Positions 27,726 through 39,300 of a stretch of DNA of 64,000 nucleotides are shown piece after piece. Position 1 is the first letter of the stretch, and every line of letters starts with the position of its first letter. Origin of the DNA: Algoriphagus oliviformis (GTDB lineage: Bacteria; Bacteroidota; Bacteroidia; Cytophagales; Cyclobacteriaceae); NCBI RefSeq assembly GCF_017254915.1, contig NZ_JAFKCT010000001.1, positions 186,001 to 250,000 of the forward strand, read 5' to 3'. A program made the translations under genes and the position numbers. The notes beneath the pieces are model-generated. The model did not search any database. It saw only the letters and a list, made by a program, of their open reading frames with translations, and had not been told where the DNA came from.

Positions 27726-29528
27726 ATGAAAGACCAAAGACCCGTAGTCATTCTCATCTTTATTTTCTTGGTGAGCATTATCCTGCTTACCAAGCTTTTC
27801 ATGATCCAGGTGGTGGATGACAGCTTCATGAAGCGAGCTGAAAGCAACGCGATCCAGCGGATCGTGGACCACCCCTACCGTGGCCTGATCTACGACCGCA
27901 ACGGAAAATTGCTGGTGTTCAACAACCCGATCTTCGACGTGATGATCGTGCCCAAGGAATTCAAGGTCGGCGACACCACCCGCTTTTGCGAGCTGTTTAA
28001 GATCTCCAAGGAACAGCTGATCGAGTCCTACACCGCTGCGCGAAAGTATTCCTCGGTCAAGCCCTCCACGCTGATCAAGCAGTTTTCGACCAAGGACTTT
28101 GCCAGGATCCAGGACTTCCTCGTGGACTATCCGGGGCTCTTCATCACCACGCGCTCGGTCCGCTCCTACCCCAACGCCACTGCGGCGCACGCCCTGGGCT
28201 ATATCGGTGAAATCAGCGCCGGCCAGCTCGAGCGCGACACCCTGAAATACTACGCCCAAGGCGACTACGTCGGACTGAGTGGCTTGGAGCGCTACTACGA
28301 AAACGACCTGCGCGGGCGAAAAGGCGTCAAATACAAAATGGTAAACGTCCGCGGCGTGGACAAAGGCCCCTTCAAGGACGGGGAATATGACACCGCCTCC
28401 GTGGCAGGCAAAAACATCACCTCCACCCTAGACATGGACCTCCAGCTCTACGGGGAGATGCTGATGGCCGGCAAGACCGGCTCGGTCGTGGCCATAGAGC
28501 CAAAGACGGGGGAAATCCTCGCCATGATCTCGGCACCTTTTTACAACCCCAACGAGCTGACGGGGGCCGACTTCTCGAAAAACTATCGAAAACTCAACGG
28601 CGACCCCAGCAAGCCGCTCTTCAACCGGCCGATCATGGCGATGTATCCTCCCGGTTCCATCTTCAAGATCGTCCAAAGCTTGATCGGATTGCAGGAGGGC
28701 ATCCTCACGCCCAACACTACTTTTGCCTGTAACCGCTCCCTGGTCGCCTGCCACAACCATCCCAGCCCTGTCAACCTCTTTGGAGCGATCCGAAACTCCT
28801 GCAACCCCTATTACCACCAGGCATTCCGCATGATCATCAACCAGGAAGTGTCCTCCAACACCTTCAAGGACACGGAGATCGGGCTGAACGCTTGGCGGGA
28901 GAAAGTGTTGAAATTTGGCTTGGGCAGCTCTCTGGGTGTGGACATGAGCAACGAGAAAGGCGGCTCAATCCCCTCCAGCAAGCTCTATGACCGCGTCTAT
29001 GGCGAGGGGCACTGGAAGTATTCGACCATCTACTCCCTCTCCATCGGACAGGGCGAGCTGCTGGTCACCCCCCTCCAGATGGCCAATCTCTCGGCGGTCT
29101 TTGCCAACAAAGGCTACTACTACACCCCCCACCTGATCAAGGAAGTGGACGGTGACCCAACGCTCATCCCCGCCAAATACCAGATCAAACATGAAGTGGG
29201 AATCGACGCACACCACTTTGACCTGATCCAGGACGCCATGGCCGAGGCAATCTACGGTACGGCTGCCCGTGCGGTACTGAAGGACATCACCATCGCCGGC
29301 AAGACGGGAACCGCCCAAAACCCACATGGCGAAGACCACTCGGTGTTTTTTGCTTTCGCCCCAAAGGAAGACCCTAAAATCGCCATCGCCGTCTATGTGG
29401 AAAATGCCGGCTGGGGTGGACGCGCGGCGGCCAGTACGGCCTCGCTGATGATCGAAAAATACCTGAGAGGCAGCATCACCAGACCTGCTCTGGAAGAATA
29501 CGTGTTGGCCGGAAACTTTATTTACTGA
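27726..29528 (+). CDS. mrdA: Penicillin-binding protein 2 (elongation transpeptidase)
   Basis: A 600-residue class B PBP: one membrane anchor (VVILIFIFLVSIILLTKLFM), the dimerisation domain (RGLIYDRNGKLLVFN) and a transpeptidase domain with SxxK (PPGSIFKIV), SxN (RNSCNPYYH) and KTGT (IAGKTGTAQNPHG). It cross-links peptidoglycan during cell elongation with RodA. ATG 27726 is chosen over a TTG seven codons upstream because it gives a normal short cytoplasmic tail. Confidence 0.96.
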   Translation: MKDQRPVVILIFIFLVSIILLTKLFMIQVVDDSFMKRAESNAIQRIVDHPYRGLIYDRNGKLLVFNNPIFDVMIVPKEFKVGDTTRFCELFKISKEQLIESYTAARKYSSVKPSTLIKQFSTKDFARIQDFLVDYPGLFITTRSVRSYPNATAAHALGYIGEISAGQLERDTLKYYAQGDYVGLSGLERYYENDLRGRKGVKYKMVNVRGVDKGPFKDGEYDTASVAGKNITSTLDMDLQLYGEMLMAGKTGSVVAIEPKTGEILAMISAPFYNPNELTGADFSKNYRKLNGDPSKPLFNRPIMAMYPPGSIFKIVQSLIGLQEGILTPNTTFACNRSLVACHNHPSPVNLFGAIRNSCNPYYHQAFRMIINQEVSSNTFKDTEIGLNAWREKVLKFGLGSSLGVDMSNEKGGSIPSSKLYDRVYGEGHWKYSTIYSLSIGQGELLVTPLQMANLSAVFANKGYYYTPHLIKEVDGDPTLIPAKYQIKHEVGIDAHHFDLIQDAMAEAIYGTAARAVLKDITIAGKTGTAQNPHGEDHSVFFAFAPKEDPKIAIAVYVENAGWGGRAAASTASLMIEKYLRGSITRPALEEYVLAGNFIY

Positions 29529-30802
29529 TGAGGGAGTCTGATATCCATATCAATCGGGTGGACTGGATCACGGTGGTGATCTACTTTGCGCTGGTCATGA
29601 TCGGCTGGTTCAATATCTATGCAGCGGTCTACGACGGCCAGGCGGAAAAGAGCATCTTTGACTTTTCGATCAATTCGGGAAAGCAGCTGGTCTGGATCGG
29701 CACGGCGATCATGCTTATCATCATCATCATGGTGGCCGATTCCCGCTTTTTTGAAAACCTATCCCTCTACATCTACTTGGTCTTCCTCGTGCTGCTGATC
29801 ATTACGCCCTTTGTGGGAAAGGAGGTCAACGGACAGATCCTATCCATCGGCGTGGGGGATTTCCGCATCCAGCCCGGGGAATTCGCCAAGTTTGCCACTG
29901 GGCTGGCCCTGGCCAAAGTCATGGAGCGCCCGACCTTTGACCTGTCCAAAAAGAACTACCAGGCCATCGCCTTTGGGGTTTTGATGGCTCCGGTCATCCT
30001 GATTTTGCTGCAGCCTGACACCGGCACGGCGATGGTCTATTTCTCCCTGCTGTTGATGTTCTATAGGGAAGGCCTTCCGGCCGGCTATTACATCTTGGGC
30101 TTTGGGCTGATCGCTATCGTCCTTTTGGCACTGGGAATAGAAAACAACCTCTATCTGGCCGCTGCAATCGTGGTGGTCACCTTGATCTTGATCTTCTTGG
30201 GAAAAAGAACCTGGCAGCGCATCCTTGCTTTCTCCGCGATTGGCCTGGGGCTGATCGCCCTCATCTACTCGATAGACTTCGTGGTAGGCAAGCTCCCCGA
30301 GCACCAGCAAAACCGGATCATGGTACTCTTCAACCCCAACCTAGACCCCCTCGGCGTGGGATGGAATGTGACCCAGTCCAAGATCGCCATCGGCTCCGGC
30401 GGCTTGCTGGGCAAGGGCTACCTGGAGGGGACACAGACCAAGTTTGACTTTGTGCCGGAGCAGCACACGGACTTCATCTTCTGCACGCTGGGTGAGGAAT
30501 TTGGCTGGGTGGGAAGCTTGGTCGTCATCGCCCTGTTCGTCGGCCTGCTCTACCGGCTCGTCTTCATGGCAGAGCGACAAAAGACCCGGTTTTCCAGGAT
30601 CTACGGCTATTGCGTGGTTTCTATCCTGCTTTTCCACTTCATGATCAACATCGCGATGACCATAGGACTGTTTCCCGTCGTCGGGATTCCGCTGCCCTTC
30701 TTTAGCTATGGAGGTTCTTCCCTCTGGTCGTTTACCGTACTCCTGTTCATTTTTGTGAAAATGGACTCTTCCAGAGCGACGCAACTCGGTAGACTGGGGT
30801 AA
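29528..30802 (+). CDS. rodA: Rod shape-determining glycosyltransferase RodA
   Basis: A 424-residue SEDS protein with about ten transmembrane helices. The signature region near the end reads GIPLPFFSYGGSSLWSF, and QPDTGTAMVYFSLLL is also family-typical. It polymerises lipid II into glycan strands together with PBP2. The start codon overlaps the mrdA stop by one base. Last gene of the rod operon. Confidence 0.96.
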   Translation: MRESDIHINRVDWITVVIYFALVMIGWFNIYAAVYDGQAEKSIFDFSINSGKQLVWIGTAIMLIIIIMVADSRFFENLSLYIYLVFLVLLIITPFVGKEVNGQILSIGVGDFRIQPGEFAKFATGLALAKVMERPTFDLSKKNYQAIAFGVLMAPVILILLQPDTGTAMVYFSLLLMFYREGLPAGYYILGFGLIAIVLLALGIENNLYLAAAIVVVTLILIFLGKRTWQRILAFSAIGLGLIALIYSIDFVVGKLPEHQQNRIMVLFNPNLDPLGVGWNVTQSKIAIGSGGLLGKGYLEGTQTKFDFVPEQHTDFIFCTLGEEFGWVGSLVVIALFVGLLYRLVFMAERQKTRFSRIYGYCVVSILLFHFMINIAMTIGLFPVVGIPLPFFSYGGSSLWSFTVLLFIFVKMDSSRATQLGRLG

Positions 30803-30814
30803 AAAAAGTAAGAA

Positions 30815-30868
30815 GTAAGTAGTGGGTAGTAAGTAGTCTTTGATCACCACTTACCACTCACTGCTTAC
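30815..30868. repeat. Long imperfect inverted repeat between convergent genes
   Basis: Two 23-base arms (30815-30837 and 30846-30868) pair at 19 positions; the four mismatches are transitions, so two become G-U pairs on each strand. The arms are built from the short word GTAAGTAGT. It separates rodA from the convergent unknown gene and probably acts as a two-way terminator. It belongs to the low-complexity word-type repeats of this genome. Confidence 0.65.
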
Positions 30869-30882
30869 CGATATCCATTTAC

Positions 30883-31992
30883 TCAATCCGCGTGCTTGCG
30901 GTACACCAGCTGGATAAACTCACGGACCGCCTCTGAATTCACATCCCAACCCAGCTCGGACACGTAACGGGAGTTGATCAGCTCTATGGCCGACTCAAAC
31001 GAGCCCGCCTCGTCTATAGACTTGAGCGCATGGCGGAGCAGATCCGCATTTCCATCGAAAAGCTCCTTGGTAAACATGAAGCGCTGGTTGAGTGCAAGGC
31101 TTTCGGAGAGCTCACCGAGAATCCCCGACATACCCCGATAGGACTCGGAAGCAAAGTGGGTCTTGAGCTTGGACGCGTTCAGCTGGGCCCCATTGCCAGA
31201 GGGCAGGCTCGGTGCGGCCACCGTCTCCACCACCGGCTTTGGCGCTGGGGCCTCCGCTGCGGGAGCTGGATTCACCTTTGCAGGCTGTTCGGTCTCCACC
31301 TCCTCAAAAAAACTGGACTCTCTGGGCGCTACTACTTCCGACTCTGGCTGAGCCGTGGGCATTTCCGTCTCCGACTCTAGGTACAGATCTAGGTCGAAAG
31401 CCTTCACATCCCCCAAAGTCGCCAGGAGGAGGTTTACCGACTCAAATGAGTCTTTTGCGGCCTGATAGTTGGCTGCGACGGCGCGGAGATACGCTCCGGT
31501 ATCGTGTCCGAATCCCGTCTTGTCGATCAGAAAAGTGACGGCCTTGTCATGCCATTTGTAGTATTTCTTGTTCTCCTTGAGGTATTCGTTGATCTTTCCC
31601 TGCGGAGCTTTGTTGATCTCTTTTTGGTAGTAGGCCACAGGGTCTGTCGCCACTTCTACGGCCTGGGCGACGGCCTCCCGCACCAGAGGCTCCAGGTTGC
31701 TCCGCTCCACCTTGATCCGGCGGGACAGCACGTTCATAAACTGGGTGAGCGCCTCGTGCACAGCAATATCGCGATAGTCGAAGTAGGGGCTGCTCTTCAG
31801 CTTGGCCAGCTCCTCCTGCCAAAGCTCAAACAGCCTTTTGATGACAAAAAAATTGACCTGCGTACTGCTGGTCAGCTGGATGATATCCTGGCCGGTGATA
31901 AATTGCCGGCTGGAGAAAAAACCTTCACATACCAACCGGGCATATTCGCGGGAGTAATTTTCTAAATAATTGCTGTTAATTTGAACTGTCAT
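30883..31992 (-). CDS. Conserved-type hypothetical protein
   Basis: A 369-residue soluble protein without signal peptide. The N-terminal ~200 residues are helical (QINSNYLENYSREYARLVCEG...), followed by a Pro/Ala/Glu-rich linker (about 210-275) and a compact C-terminal helical part, LNQRFMFTKELFDGNADLLR ... AIELINSRYVSELGWD. The C-terminal motif recurs in Bacteroidota proteins of unknown function, as far as I recall. It is divergent from the ferredoxin gene. No function is assigned. Confidence 0.75.
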   Translation of the reverse strand: MTVQINSNYLENYSREYARLVCEGFFSSRQFITGQDIIQLTSSTQVNFFVIKRLFELWQEELAKLKSSPYFDYRDIAVHEALTQFMNVLSRRIKVERSNLEPLVREAVAQAVEVATDPVAYYQKEINKAPQGKINEYLKENKKYYKWHDKAVTFLIDKTGFGHDTGAYLRAVAANYQAAKDSFESVNLLLATLGDVKAFDLDLYLESETEMPTAQPESEVVAPRESSFFEEVETEQPAKVNPAPAAEAPAPKPVVETVAAPSLPSGNGAQLNASKLKTHFASESYRGMSGILGELSESLALNQRFMFTKELFDGNADLLRHALKSIDEAGSFESAIELINSRYVSELGWDVNSEAVREFIQLVYRKHAD

Positions 31993-32025
31993 GTGTGGGT
32001 CTTGTTTTCAAAAGCAAACGAACAA

Positions 32026-32352
32026 ATGCCCCGAATAGTCATTCAAAACCTGGGAAATCTTAGCATTGATTCGGCGCACGCTGATCGTAAAGTTATCGAA
32101 TTAATTCATGAAAACGGAACGGACTGGATGCATGCCTGCGGGAAAAAAGGCCGCTGTACCACCTGCAAGATGATCGTGCTGCAGGGCATGGAAAACCTCA
32201 GTCCCGAGACCGGGCCGGAGCTGGCCTACCGACAGCAGGGCCGACTCCGCACCGACGAGAGGCTCAGCTGCCAAAGCGTCCTGTTGCAAGGCGAGCTCCT
32301 CATCCGGGTCGCCAAAATCAACCAATTTCCCCATATCGCATATACCGAATAG
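32026..32352 (+). CDS. 2Fe-2S ferredoxin
   Basis: A 108-residue protein from ATG 32026 with a plant/adrenodoxin-type cluster: [12 protein letters not shown] (C-x5-C-x2-C) and the fourth Cys in RLSCQS. It is a small soluble electron carrier whose partner is unknown. It ends two bases before tdk and is probably co-transcribed with it. Confidence 0.88.
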   Translation: MPRIVIQNLGNLSIDSAHADRKVIELIHENGTDWMHACGKKGRCTTCKMIVLQGMENLSPETGPELAYRQQGRLRTDERLSCQSVLLQGELLIRVAKINQFPHIAYTE

Positions 32353-32353
32353 C

Positions 32354-32938
32354 ATGTTTATAGAGCCGTCCCTGAGCAGCCGCAGGCAGTCCGAACGCAA
32401 AGGTCAAATCGAGGTGATCTGCGGTTCCATGTTTTCGGGAAAAACGGAGGAGCTGATCCGCAGGCTGACGCGGGCCAAGCTCGCCAAGCTGAAAGTGGAG
32501 ATCTTCAAGCCCTCCATCGACAAGCGCTACCACGACTCGGACGTGGTCTCGCACAACGAAAACACGATCCGGTCCACGCCCGTGCATTTTGCCGGGGACA
32601 TCCTCCTCCTGACGGGGGACTGCGATGTGGTCGGGATAGACGAGACGCAGTTTTTCGACGAGGAGATCGTCCGCGTGGTGCAGCTCCTGGCCAACCAGGG
32701 CAAGCGGGTGATCCTCGCCGGCTTGGACATGGACTTCGAGGGAAAACCCTTTGAGCCCATGCCCCGGCTGATGGCTATCGCCGAGTATGTGACCAAGGTG
32801 CACGCGATCTGCATGAAGTGCGGGGATCTGGCGGCTTTTTCGCTGCGCCTTTCGGCTGCCAGAGAAAAGGTCGTGCTGGGCGAGAAGGAAAGCTACGAGG
32901 CGCGATGCCGGAAGTGCTTTCTGGACGACAAGAAGTAG
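32354..32938 (+). CDS. tdk: Thymidine kinase
   Basis: A 194-residue type II thymidine kinase with the Walker A motif [15 protein letters not shown], the DETQFF Walker B motif, [11 protein letters not shown] and four zinc Cys in CMKC and CRKC. It phosphorylates thymidine for DNA precursor salvage. Confidence 0.95.
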   Translation: MFIEPSLSSRRQSERKGQIEVICGSMFSGKTEELIRRLTRAKLAKLKVEIFKPSIDKRYHDSDVVSHNENTIRSTPVHFAGDILLLTGDCDVVGIDETQFFDEEIVRVVQLLANQGKRVILAGLDMDFEGKPFEPMPRLMAIAEYVTKVHAICMKCGDLAAFSLRLSAAREKVVLGEKESYEARCRKCFLDDKK

Positions 32939-33080
32939 GGAGGTCGGGAGGTAGGAAGCAGGGAGGCAAGTCGGTGTCCTTGCTTGGAAGATTGTCACAA
33001 CCAGCCGATATGTGCCCTTTTCGGCAGCGTCCATCAAATGCTTTTGGGCTCGACATTGCCGATGGAAAGTATTGAAAGTC

Positions 33081-33240
33081 TCGTAAATCGTATATGATGT
33101 CCGCTTTTTTGCCAGTAGGTATCGGTGACGATACCAAAGAAGGCTAAACTTTGGGCTTTGCCCTACTTCGGTCTTCCGACTAGATTGAAGAAGTAAATTC
33201 GCTTACTGGCAAGAATGCGGATAATCATGAAATCGTAAAT
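33081..33240. mobile_element. MITE-like or structured element upstream of recO
   Basis: Arms at 33094-33118 and 33203-33227 are inverted copies with a few mismatches (TCCGC..TT.TTGCCAGTA). The 8-base word TCGTAAAT flanks the element at 33081-33088 and 33233-33240, as a target duplication would. Inside, GGTATCG/CGATACC (33118-33135) makes a perfect hairpin. No frame is seen. The 320-base gap between tdk and recO also holds a G-rich word repeat at 32939-32975. Confidence 0.4.
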
Positions 33241-33259
33241 CCCAAATCCCCTTTTCACT

Positions 33260-33949
33260 TTGCTCCGCAAAACCCAAGGCCTCGTGCTCAGCTCCATCCG
33301 ATATAAGGATACCAGCATCATCGTGAAGATCTTCACCCGGGAGCTGGGGCTGAAATCCTATCTCGTCAACGGGGTCAGAAGCAGCGGCAAGGGCTCGAAG
33401 ATCGCCCTCTACCAGCCTCTCACGCTCCTGGATCTCGTGGTCTATGACAAGGAGAACGCAGGGCTACAGCGCATCTCAGAGGCAAGGCTACAACGGGCCT
33501 ACCAGCGGATCCCTTTTGATTTCCCCCGAACCAGCATCGCCCTTTTCATGACCGAGGTGATCAGCCGCAGCATCTATGAAAACTACCAAAACGAGGGCCT
33601 CTTTGACTTCCTCTCCGAAAGCGTCGAAGTCCTCGACCACAGCGAGGCTCGGCTCTCACTCTTTCCACTGGCCTTTTTGATAGACAATGCCCGGTTTTTG
33701 GGCTTTTCCCCCGAAGAGGCCGAGGGCTTTATCCTCGAGTCCAAAAACCAGCCTTTCGGCCAGGAGGAACTGCCTCTCGTACTCCACACCCTGAAGGCCC
33801 TGCTGGAAGACAGCTTCCACTGCCAGGCCAAAGTCCCCACGCAACTCCGGCGCAAGCTGCTCGACCACTTGCTGGACTTCTACTCCGAGCACCTGGACAA
33901 CCCCAGCCAGTTCAAATCCCTGGCCGTGATCCGCCAGCTGATGGAGTAG
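33260..33949 (+). CDS. recO: DNA repair protein RecO
   Basis: A 229-residue protein beginning LRKTQGLVLSSIRYKDTSII, the RecO OB-fold start, with the family's helical C-terminal part. It loads RecA onto gaps with RecF/RecR. No in-frame ATG lies near the conserved N-terminus, so the TTG at 33260 is the likely start codon. The zinc cysteines seen in some RecO proteins are absent. Confidence 0.9.
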   Translation: MLRKTQGLVLSSIRYKDTSIIVKIFTRELGLKSYLVNGVRSSGKGSKIALYQPLTLLDLVVYDKENAGLQRISEARLQRAYQRIPFDFPRTSIALFMTEVISRSIYENYQNEGLFDFLSESVEVLDHSEARLSLFPLAFLIDNARFLGFSPEEAEGFILESKNQPFGQEELPLVLHTLKALLEDSFHCQAKVPTQLRRKLLDHLLDFYSEHLDNPSQFKSLAVIRQLME

Positions 33950-34214
33950 GAAACAGCCAAAGGCACAGGGATGAAAGCCCTCGGAAAGCGGCTTACAAAG
34001 CGCCGATTCCAAACCGAAATCGCCTGTAATTCAAAAACCTGCACGAAAACAAAAATTTGTTAAATCCAAATGCATGGGTTAATATTGTGCCATCACCGTG
34101 TATGAGCAAGTCAGCCCACTTTGACTTGAGCTTTTCCTGCAGACCTTTTTTGCTCAGAAAATCATCCACGATTCCAAATCGCAATTCACATCATATTTAT
34201 TTCATACCCTCTTT

Positions 34215-36056
34215 ATGTATAACATAGAAGAACTCAGAATCAGGCTTTTATCTGAACTGAAGGAGATTGCCGAGGAGCTGGGAGTAAAGAACTTCAAGAG
34301 CCTCAAAAAAGACGAGCTCGTCTACGCAATCCTCGACCAGCAGGCCATCACCCCCGAGCAGGCCCTCCCGAAGAAAAAGCCCTCTGCAGCGGAAACCCCA
34401 CCCACAGACGCAGAAAAAACCTCCCCTCCCCCGGCACCCAAAACACCCTCCGAAGAGCCGGCCGAATTCAAGCCCAAATTCAAAAGACAAAACGTAACCG
34501 AAGCTCCCAAAGCCCCTGAGGCTCCAAAGGGCGAGTCCACCGCTGCCGAAGCTAGTCCCGAATCCAAGCCTGCCAAGCCAGACTGGAAGCAGAAAAGGGA
34601 GGAACGCCAAAGCTCCGACAAGGACAAGAGAGAGGGAAAACCCGCCCAAGACAAAAAAGAGGGCCAAACCGAAAAGAGCGAGGCCCCTGCCGGAGACGAA
34701 CCGAAGACATTCAGGCCTCGTCGCAGAGCCTTCGAAGAGGTGGACGTCGCTGCGGCAAGTGCCTCCACCGAATCCACATCCGGAGCAGGCACTTCCCCGT
34801 CCGAACCCTCTTCCTCCAAAGAGCCTGAGACAGAGCTTCCCAAGCGCAAAAACTTCAAATCCCAGGACGAAGTGATGGCTCCCGCAGCGGAGACCTTCCA
34901 CAATCCCAACAGAAAGAAGCCATTCGTCAGCCCTAGGGAATTTGACGGAGTGATCGATAACGAGGGGGTTTTGGAGATCATGCAGGAAGGCTACGGCTTT
35001 CTCCGATCCCTGGACTACAACTACCTAGCCTCTCCAGACGACATCTACGTGTCCCCAAGCCAGATCAAACTCTTTGGCCTGAAGACCGGTGACCATATCA
35101 AAGGATCTATCCGACCGCCCAAAGAGGGAGAGAAATACTTTGCCCTGCTGAAAATCGGCACCGTCAACGGCAAGACCACGGACGAAATCCGTGACCGTGT
35201 GCCTTTCGAATACCTCACGCCACTTTTCCCGGAGGAAAGACTCAACCTTTCCACCAAACCGGACGGCTACTCCACGCGAATCCTCGATCTCTTTGCCCCT
35301 ATAGGCAAAGGTCAGCGGGGTATGATCGTCGCCCAGCCCAAAACGGGTAAGACCGTACTGCTCCAGCAGATCGCCAACGCCATCACCAGAAACCATCCCG
35401 AAGTGCACCTCATGATCCTTCTGATCGACGAGCGTCCGGAAGAGGTGACTGACATGGCTAGATCCGTAAAGGCTGAGGTGATCTCTTCCACCTTTGACGA
35501 GCAGGCTGACCGCCACGTGAAGGTAGCCAATATCGTCCTCGAAAAAGCCAAGCGCATGGTGGAGGTCGGCCATGACGTGGTCATCCTCCTGGACTCCATC
35601 ACCCGACTCGCCCGCGCGCACAACACCGTGGTGCCTAGCTCCGGCAAAATCCTCTCGGGTGGTGTGGATGCCAACGCGCTCCACAAGCCCAAGCGGTTCT
35701 TTGGCGCAGCCAGAAACGTGGAAAACGGCGGCTCCTTGACCATCATCGCCACAGCTCTGGTAGAAACGGGCTCCAAGATGGACGAGGTGATCTTCGAAGA
35801 ATTCAAGGGAACCGGCAACATGGAACTTGCCCTGGACCGCAAACTCGCCAACCGCAGAATCTACCCTTCCATCGACGTGCTCGGATCGGGTACCAGAAGG
35901 GAAGACCTCCTCATGGACAAGGAAGAAATGCAGCGCGTATGGATCCTGCGCAAGCTGATGAGCGACATGAACTCCCAAGAGTCCATGGAATTCCTCCTCA
36001 ACCGCATGAAAGGAACCCGCGACAATGCGGAATTCCTGATCAGTATGAATGGGTAA
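34215..36056 (+). CDS. rho: Transcription termination factor Rho with long N-terminal insert
   Basis: A 613-residue protein. Residues 1-45 are the Rho N-terminal helical domain ([20 protein letters not shown]). About 50-235 is a disordered Pro/Glu/Lys-rich insert. It is followed by the cold-shock-type RNA-binding domain ([15 protein letters not shown]) and the hexameric ATPase with Walker A ([14 protein letters not shown]), Walker B ([16 protein letters not shown]) and the Q/R loops. Inserts of this type are common in Bacteroidota. It is a single gene with its own terminator; the 265-base gap before it has no gene. Confidence 0.96.
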   Translation: MYNIEELRIRLLSELKEIAEELGVKNFKSLKKDELVYAILDQQAITPEQALPKKKPSAAETPPTDAEKTSPPPAPKTPSEEPAEFKPKFKRQNVTEAPKAPEAPKGESTAAEASPESKPAKPDWKQKREERQSSDKDKREGKPAQDKKEGQTEKSEAPAGDEPKTFRPRRRAFEEVDVAAASASTESTSGAGTSPSEPSSSKEPETELPKRKNFKSQDEVMAPAAETFHNPNRKKPFVSPREFDGVIDNEGVLEIMQEGYGFLRSLDYNYLASPDDIYVSPSQIKLFGLKTGDHIKGSIRPPKEGEKYFALLKIGTVNGKTTDEIRDRVPFEYLTPLFPEERLNLSTKPDGYSTRILDLFAPIGKGQRGMIVAQPKTGKTVLLQQIANAITRNHPEVHLMILLIDERPEEVTDMARSVKAEVISSTFDEQADRHVKVANIVLEKAKRMVEVGHDVVILLDSITRLARAHNTVVPSSGKILSGGVDANALHKPKRFFGAARNVENGGSLTIIATALVETGSKMDEVIFEEFKGTGNMELALDRKLANRRIYPSIDVLGSGTRREDLLMDKEEMQRVWILRKLMSDMNSQESMEFLLNRMKGTRDNAEFLISMNG

Positions 36057-36072
36057 ATAAATTCGTCCGTAA

Positions 36073-36116
36073 ACAAAAAAAAGCTCTCCCGTTCAAACAC
36101 GGGAGAGCTTTTTTTG
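36073..36116 (+). terminator. Intrinsic terminator of rho
   Basis: Perfect 11-bp stem AAGCTCTCCCG/CGGGAGAGCTT (36081-36091 with 36100-36110), followed by a T run; an A run precedes it. Confidence 0.92.
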
Positions 36117-36309
36117 TTATTGAAATTCCAAGATGACTAAAGCTGCAAAGACGCAACTAAAAACAAAATGTATTTTACTGCCTTCCATCTACATTATTTC
36201 GCAATCTTATTTTGCTTTATAAATTGTCCAATTATCTTTGCCAGCGCTTAATTACTTAGAGCCTAGCCCTTTGGGCCCACCCTTGCCCTATAATTCTTAA
36301 CACTGCTTA

Positions 36310-39300
36310 ATGAGGAGTAAATTTCATCTACTTCTTCTATGTTTTTGCTTTGCCTTTTTCTCCACGAAGGAGGCGAACGCGCAGTGCTCGACATGCTCCG
36401 CAACGAAGACTTACACGGGTAGCGGAGGGAATGTTTCCAATTCCTCAGGCAATTGGTCGCCAACGGGTGCTGTCTCCAGCGGAGCCACTATTGTGAGATT
36501 CAACGGTGCGAACGCTTCCTATAATTGGACGGAAAACAATCAATTTAATTTGGGAGGTATAGTCCTCCAAAATGGCGCTGACCTAACTCTTGACCGTGGC
36601 AACCTAGGAAACAATCCATCCTTTGCCATTCAGGGTGCATGTATTACCATCGGCTCTGGTTCGGTTCTGAACCTGGTATATATCACGGAGCTTAGGAATA
36701 TCACGATTTGTGTAGAAGACGGGGGCAAGTTGATCATGGACTCCAGAAACGCCACGCGCAATGATTATACATTAGATGGAGTTCAAATCAACCTACAAGG
36801 TCCAAACGCGCATCTGGAAATTGGGGAAGCCGACTTTATCCTCGGTAGTGGGGGAGTAGACATCACGGGCTGGACGGGCACTACATCCGGAGTATGCCCG
36901 ATCGCAACTCCAAATTCTGGAGGAAGCTCAGGGAATATCTCATGGACAAATGAAAGTGATGGAACAGAAGTATGCAGGCTGCTGAACGCAAACAATTCCT
37001 GTGGCCCCGCGGGATGTGATGTAGTGGTCAACGGCGGCACTGTGACAGGAACCATTCAAGATGGCAGCACTATCTGTATCAGAGGCAATCGAACCTACGC
37101 CATCGACCTGCAAAACAGAACAGACCTCACGATCTGCGTAGCCGCTGGAGTCACATTTACCGGGTGGTTCACGGGATATAACTCCTCCAGCAAAATCACG
37201 GTAAACGTATACGGTACCACCTCAGGAGATTTGACTTTAAACAACAGCCAAAGCAGTTTCAATGTACTTTCTGGGGGCAGGTTTAACAGCTACGGTACAG
37301 TAACAGCGCAGGCCGGCACCGTGACCAATCAAGGGACTATCAGCAATGGGGTACAAGTTTCCAACTCCGCAACCTACTACAATTCCGGAATCCAATCCGG
37401 GCAAGTCACCCTGAGTAACTCTGCCATTTACACTAATGCCGGTACACAATCCGGCCAAGTCACGCTGAGCAACACCTCCAGCTTCACCAATTCTGGCACT
37501 TCTTCGAATAGTGTTATACTCAATAATACCGCTACCTATTCCAACTCCGGCGTGCAATCCGGAAATGTGACCACGAACAATCCCAATACTTCCTATACAA
37601 TTACGCCAGCAGGTAGCCAAACAGGGGGGCAGATCAATATCACAAACGGAACTTTGAGCAATCAGGGGACGATCAGTCGCCCTGTCGTCGTCTCCGGAAA
37701 CGGAATCTTCTCAAATTCCGGAACACTTTCTGGAAGTCTAGCCTTAAGCGGTTCCGGTGCTGTGTCCAACTCGGGAACTATGAATCTGAGTGCATTCACT
37801 TTTGACAATAATACCTCCGGAATGTCATTCACAAATGCTTCCAACGCCAGCCTTACCGTCAGCAACTCCGTGACCGCATCCGGAACCCTGAATATCCAAG
37901 GCAATGCCAACTTCCTGCAAAACCTCACACTGAGAACAAATAGCGGCCTGACTAATCTTACGCTTTCGGGGAATGGAAATCTCGTCGTGGGAAACACTTT
38001 TGATGTGGCAGCTAACAGCCAAGTTAACCTCACCAATGCCGCCAACCTCAGTCCAGGTCCCACGTTCACAGCAAACAGGCTAAATTTTTCAAATGATGGA
38101 GGATCCTCGCCGAGACAATTCAATGTGGGCGAAAACACCGCTGTAAGAATCCTCGATGTCGCCACGCTTCAGAGCGGAAATTCACAATTGACGATTGAGG
38201 GCAGCTTTGAAACGGGTATCAATGTCACGGATTGCAAAAATACCTTTGTCGTATCCAACAATGGAGGAGCTAGCCCGACGAGGGTCCGGGTCAGGGGTGA
38301 GGGAGTCCTGGATGTCACAGGGAGCGTTTCGATCAGCAAACATATTACCGCTGAGGATGACGGCGAGGTAAGTATCTCCTGCAACCTTGTCCTGGAAAAC
38401 AATGGGGACAATTCGCTGACCGTCTCTGACAACGTCAACCTTACTGTAGGCGGCAACACTACCCTCAACAAGCCCATGTACGTAAATGGTGATGCCACGA
38501 TTAACATTTCAGGGAATCTCACTCTTCCCAATGTCGCCAGTGAATTGGTAATCAACGACAACAGCTTTTTTTATGTAGGAGGAAACACATCCATAGAAAG
38601 CCCTATTCGCATGAATGACAACGTGACGGTGACCTTTGACGGAAACATCAACCTACCCAATGTTGGCAATGCACAAATTTGGACAGACGACAACGCCGAT
38701 GTCTTGGTAACCGGCAATATGACCAAGTCTGGGGGCACCGTCACTGTTCTAAAAGACAGTCAATTGGTGTTTTGTAATGCCAGACTGCCAGACGGAACGG
38801 TTTCTGGGCAGTACCCAAACGCCACCGGCTCGGGAATGTCCATTTCTCCCAGCCCTGCTTTCTACGGTGGATGTAGAATCCTTCCGATCGAGTTTGCTTA
38901 CTTCCAAACAGAGTTTATAGACTCCAAAAGATCCGCAAAGCTCTCTTGGGCCTCCACCAAAGAATGGGGGAATTCCCACTTTGAGATAGAGCGTGCGGTA
39001 AATTCTATCAAAACTTGGGAAAAAATCGGTGAAGTAGCCGGACAAGGATACTACGAGAAGCCAATGGAGTACTTCTACGAGGACATGGCTTTGCCACCTT
39101 CAGGCGGCAATGTATTCTACCGCATCAAGCAGGTGGATTTTGACGGCAGTCATTCCTACAGCGTCACCCGGGCGATTCAGGTACCTGCTGCAGGATCCCG
39201 TGAAGCGTGGATTCTCTTTCCAAACCCAAGCGCCGGTGGGGCCGCAATCCAAATACAGCCGCTCGGGACCGAATTGTATCTCGACCAAAAAATAACCCTT

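Noticed and set aside
27603..28259. 218-codon frame antisense to mrdA
   Set aside because: It mirrors the mrdA coding sequence and has no independent support.
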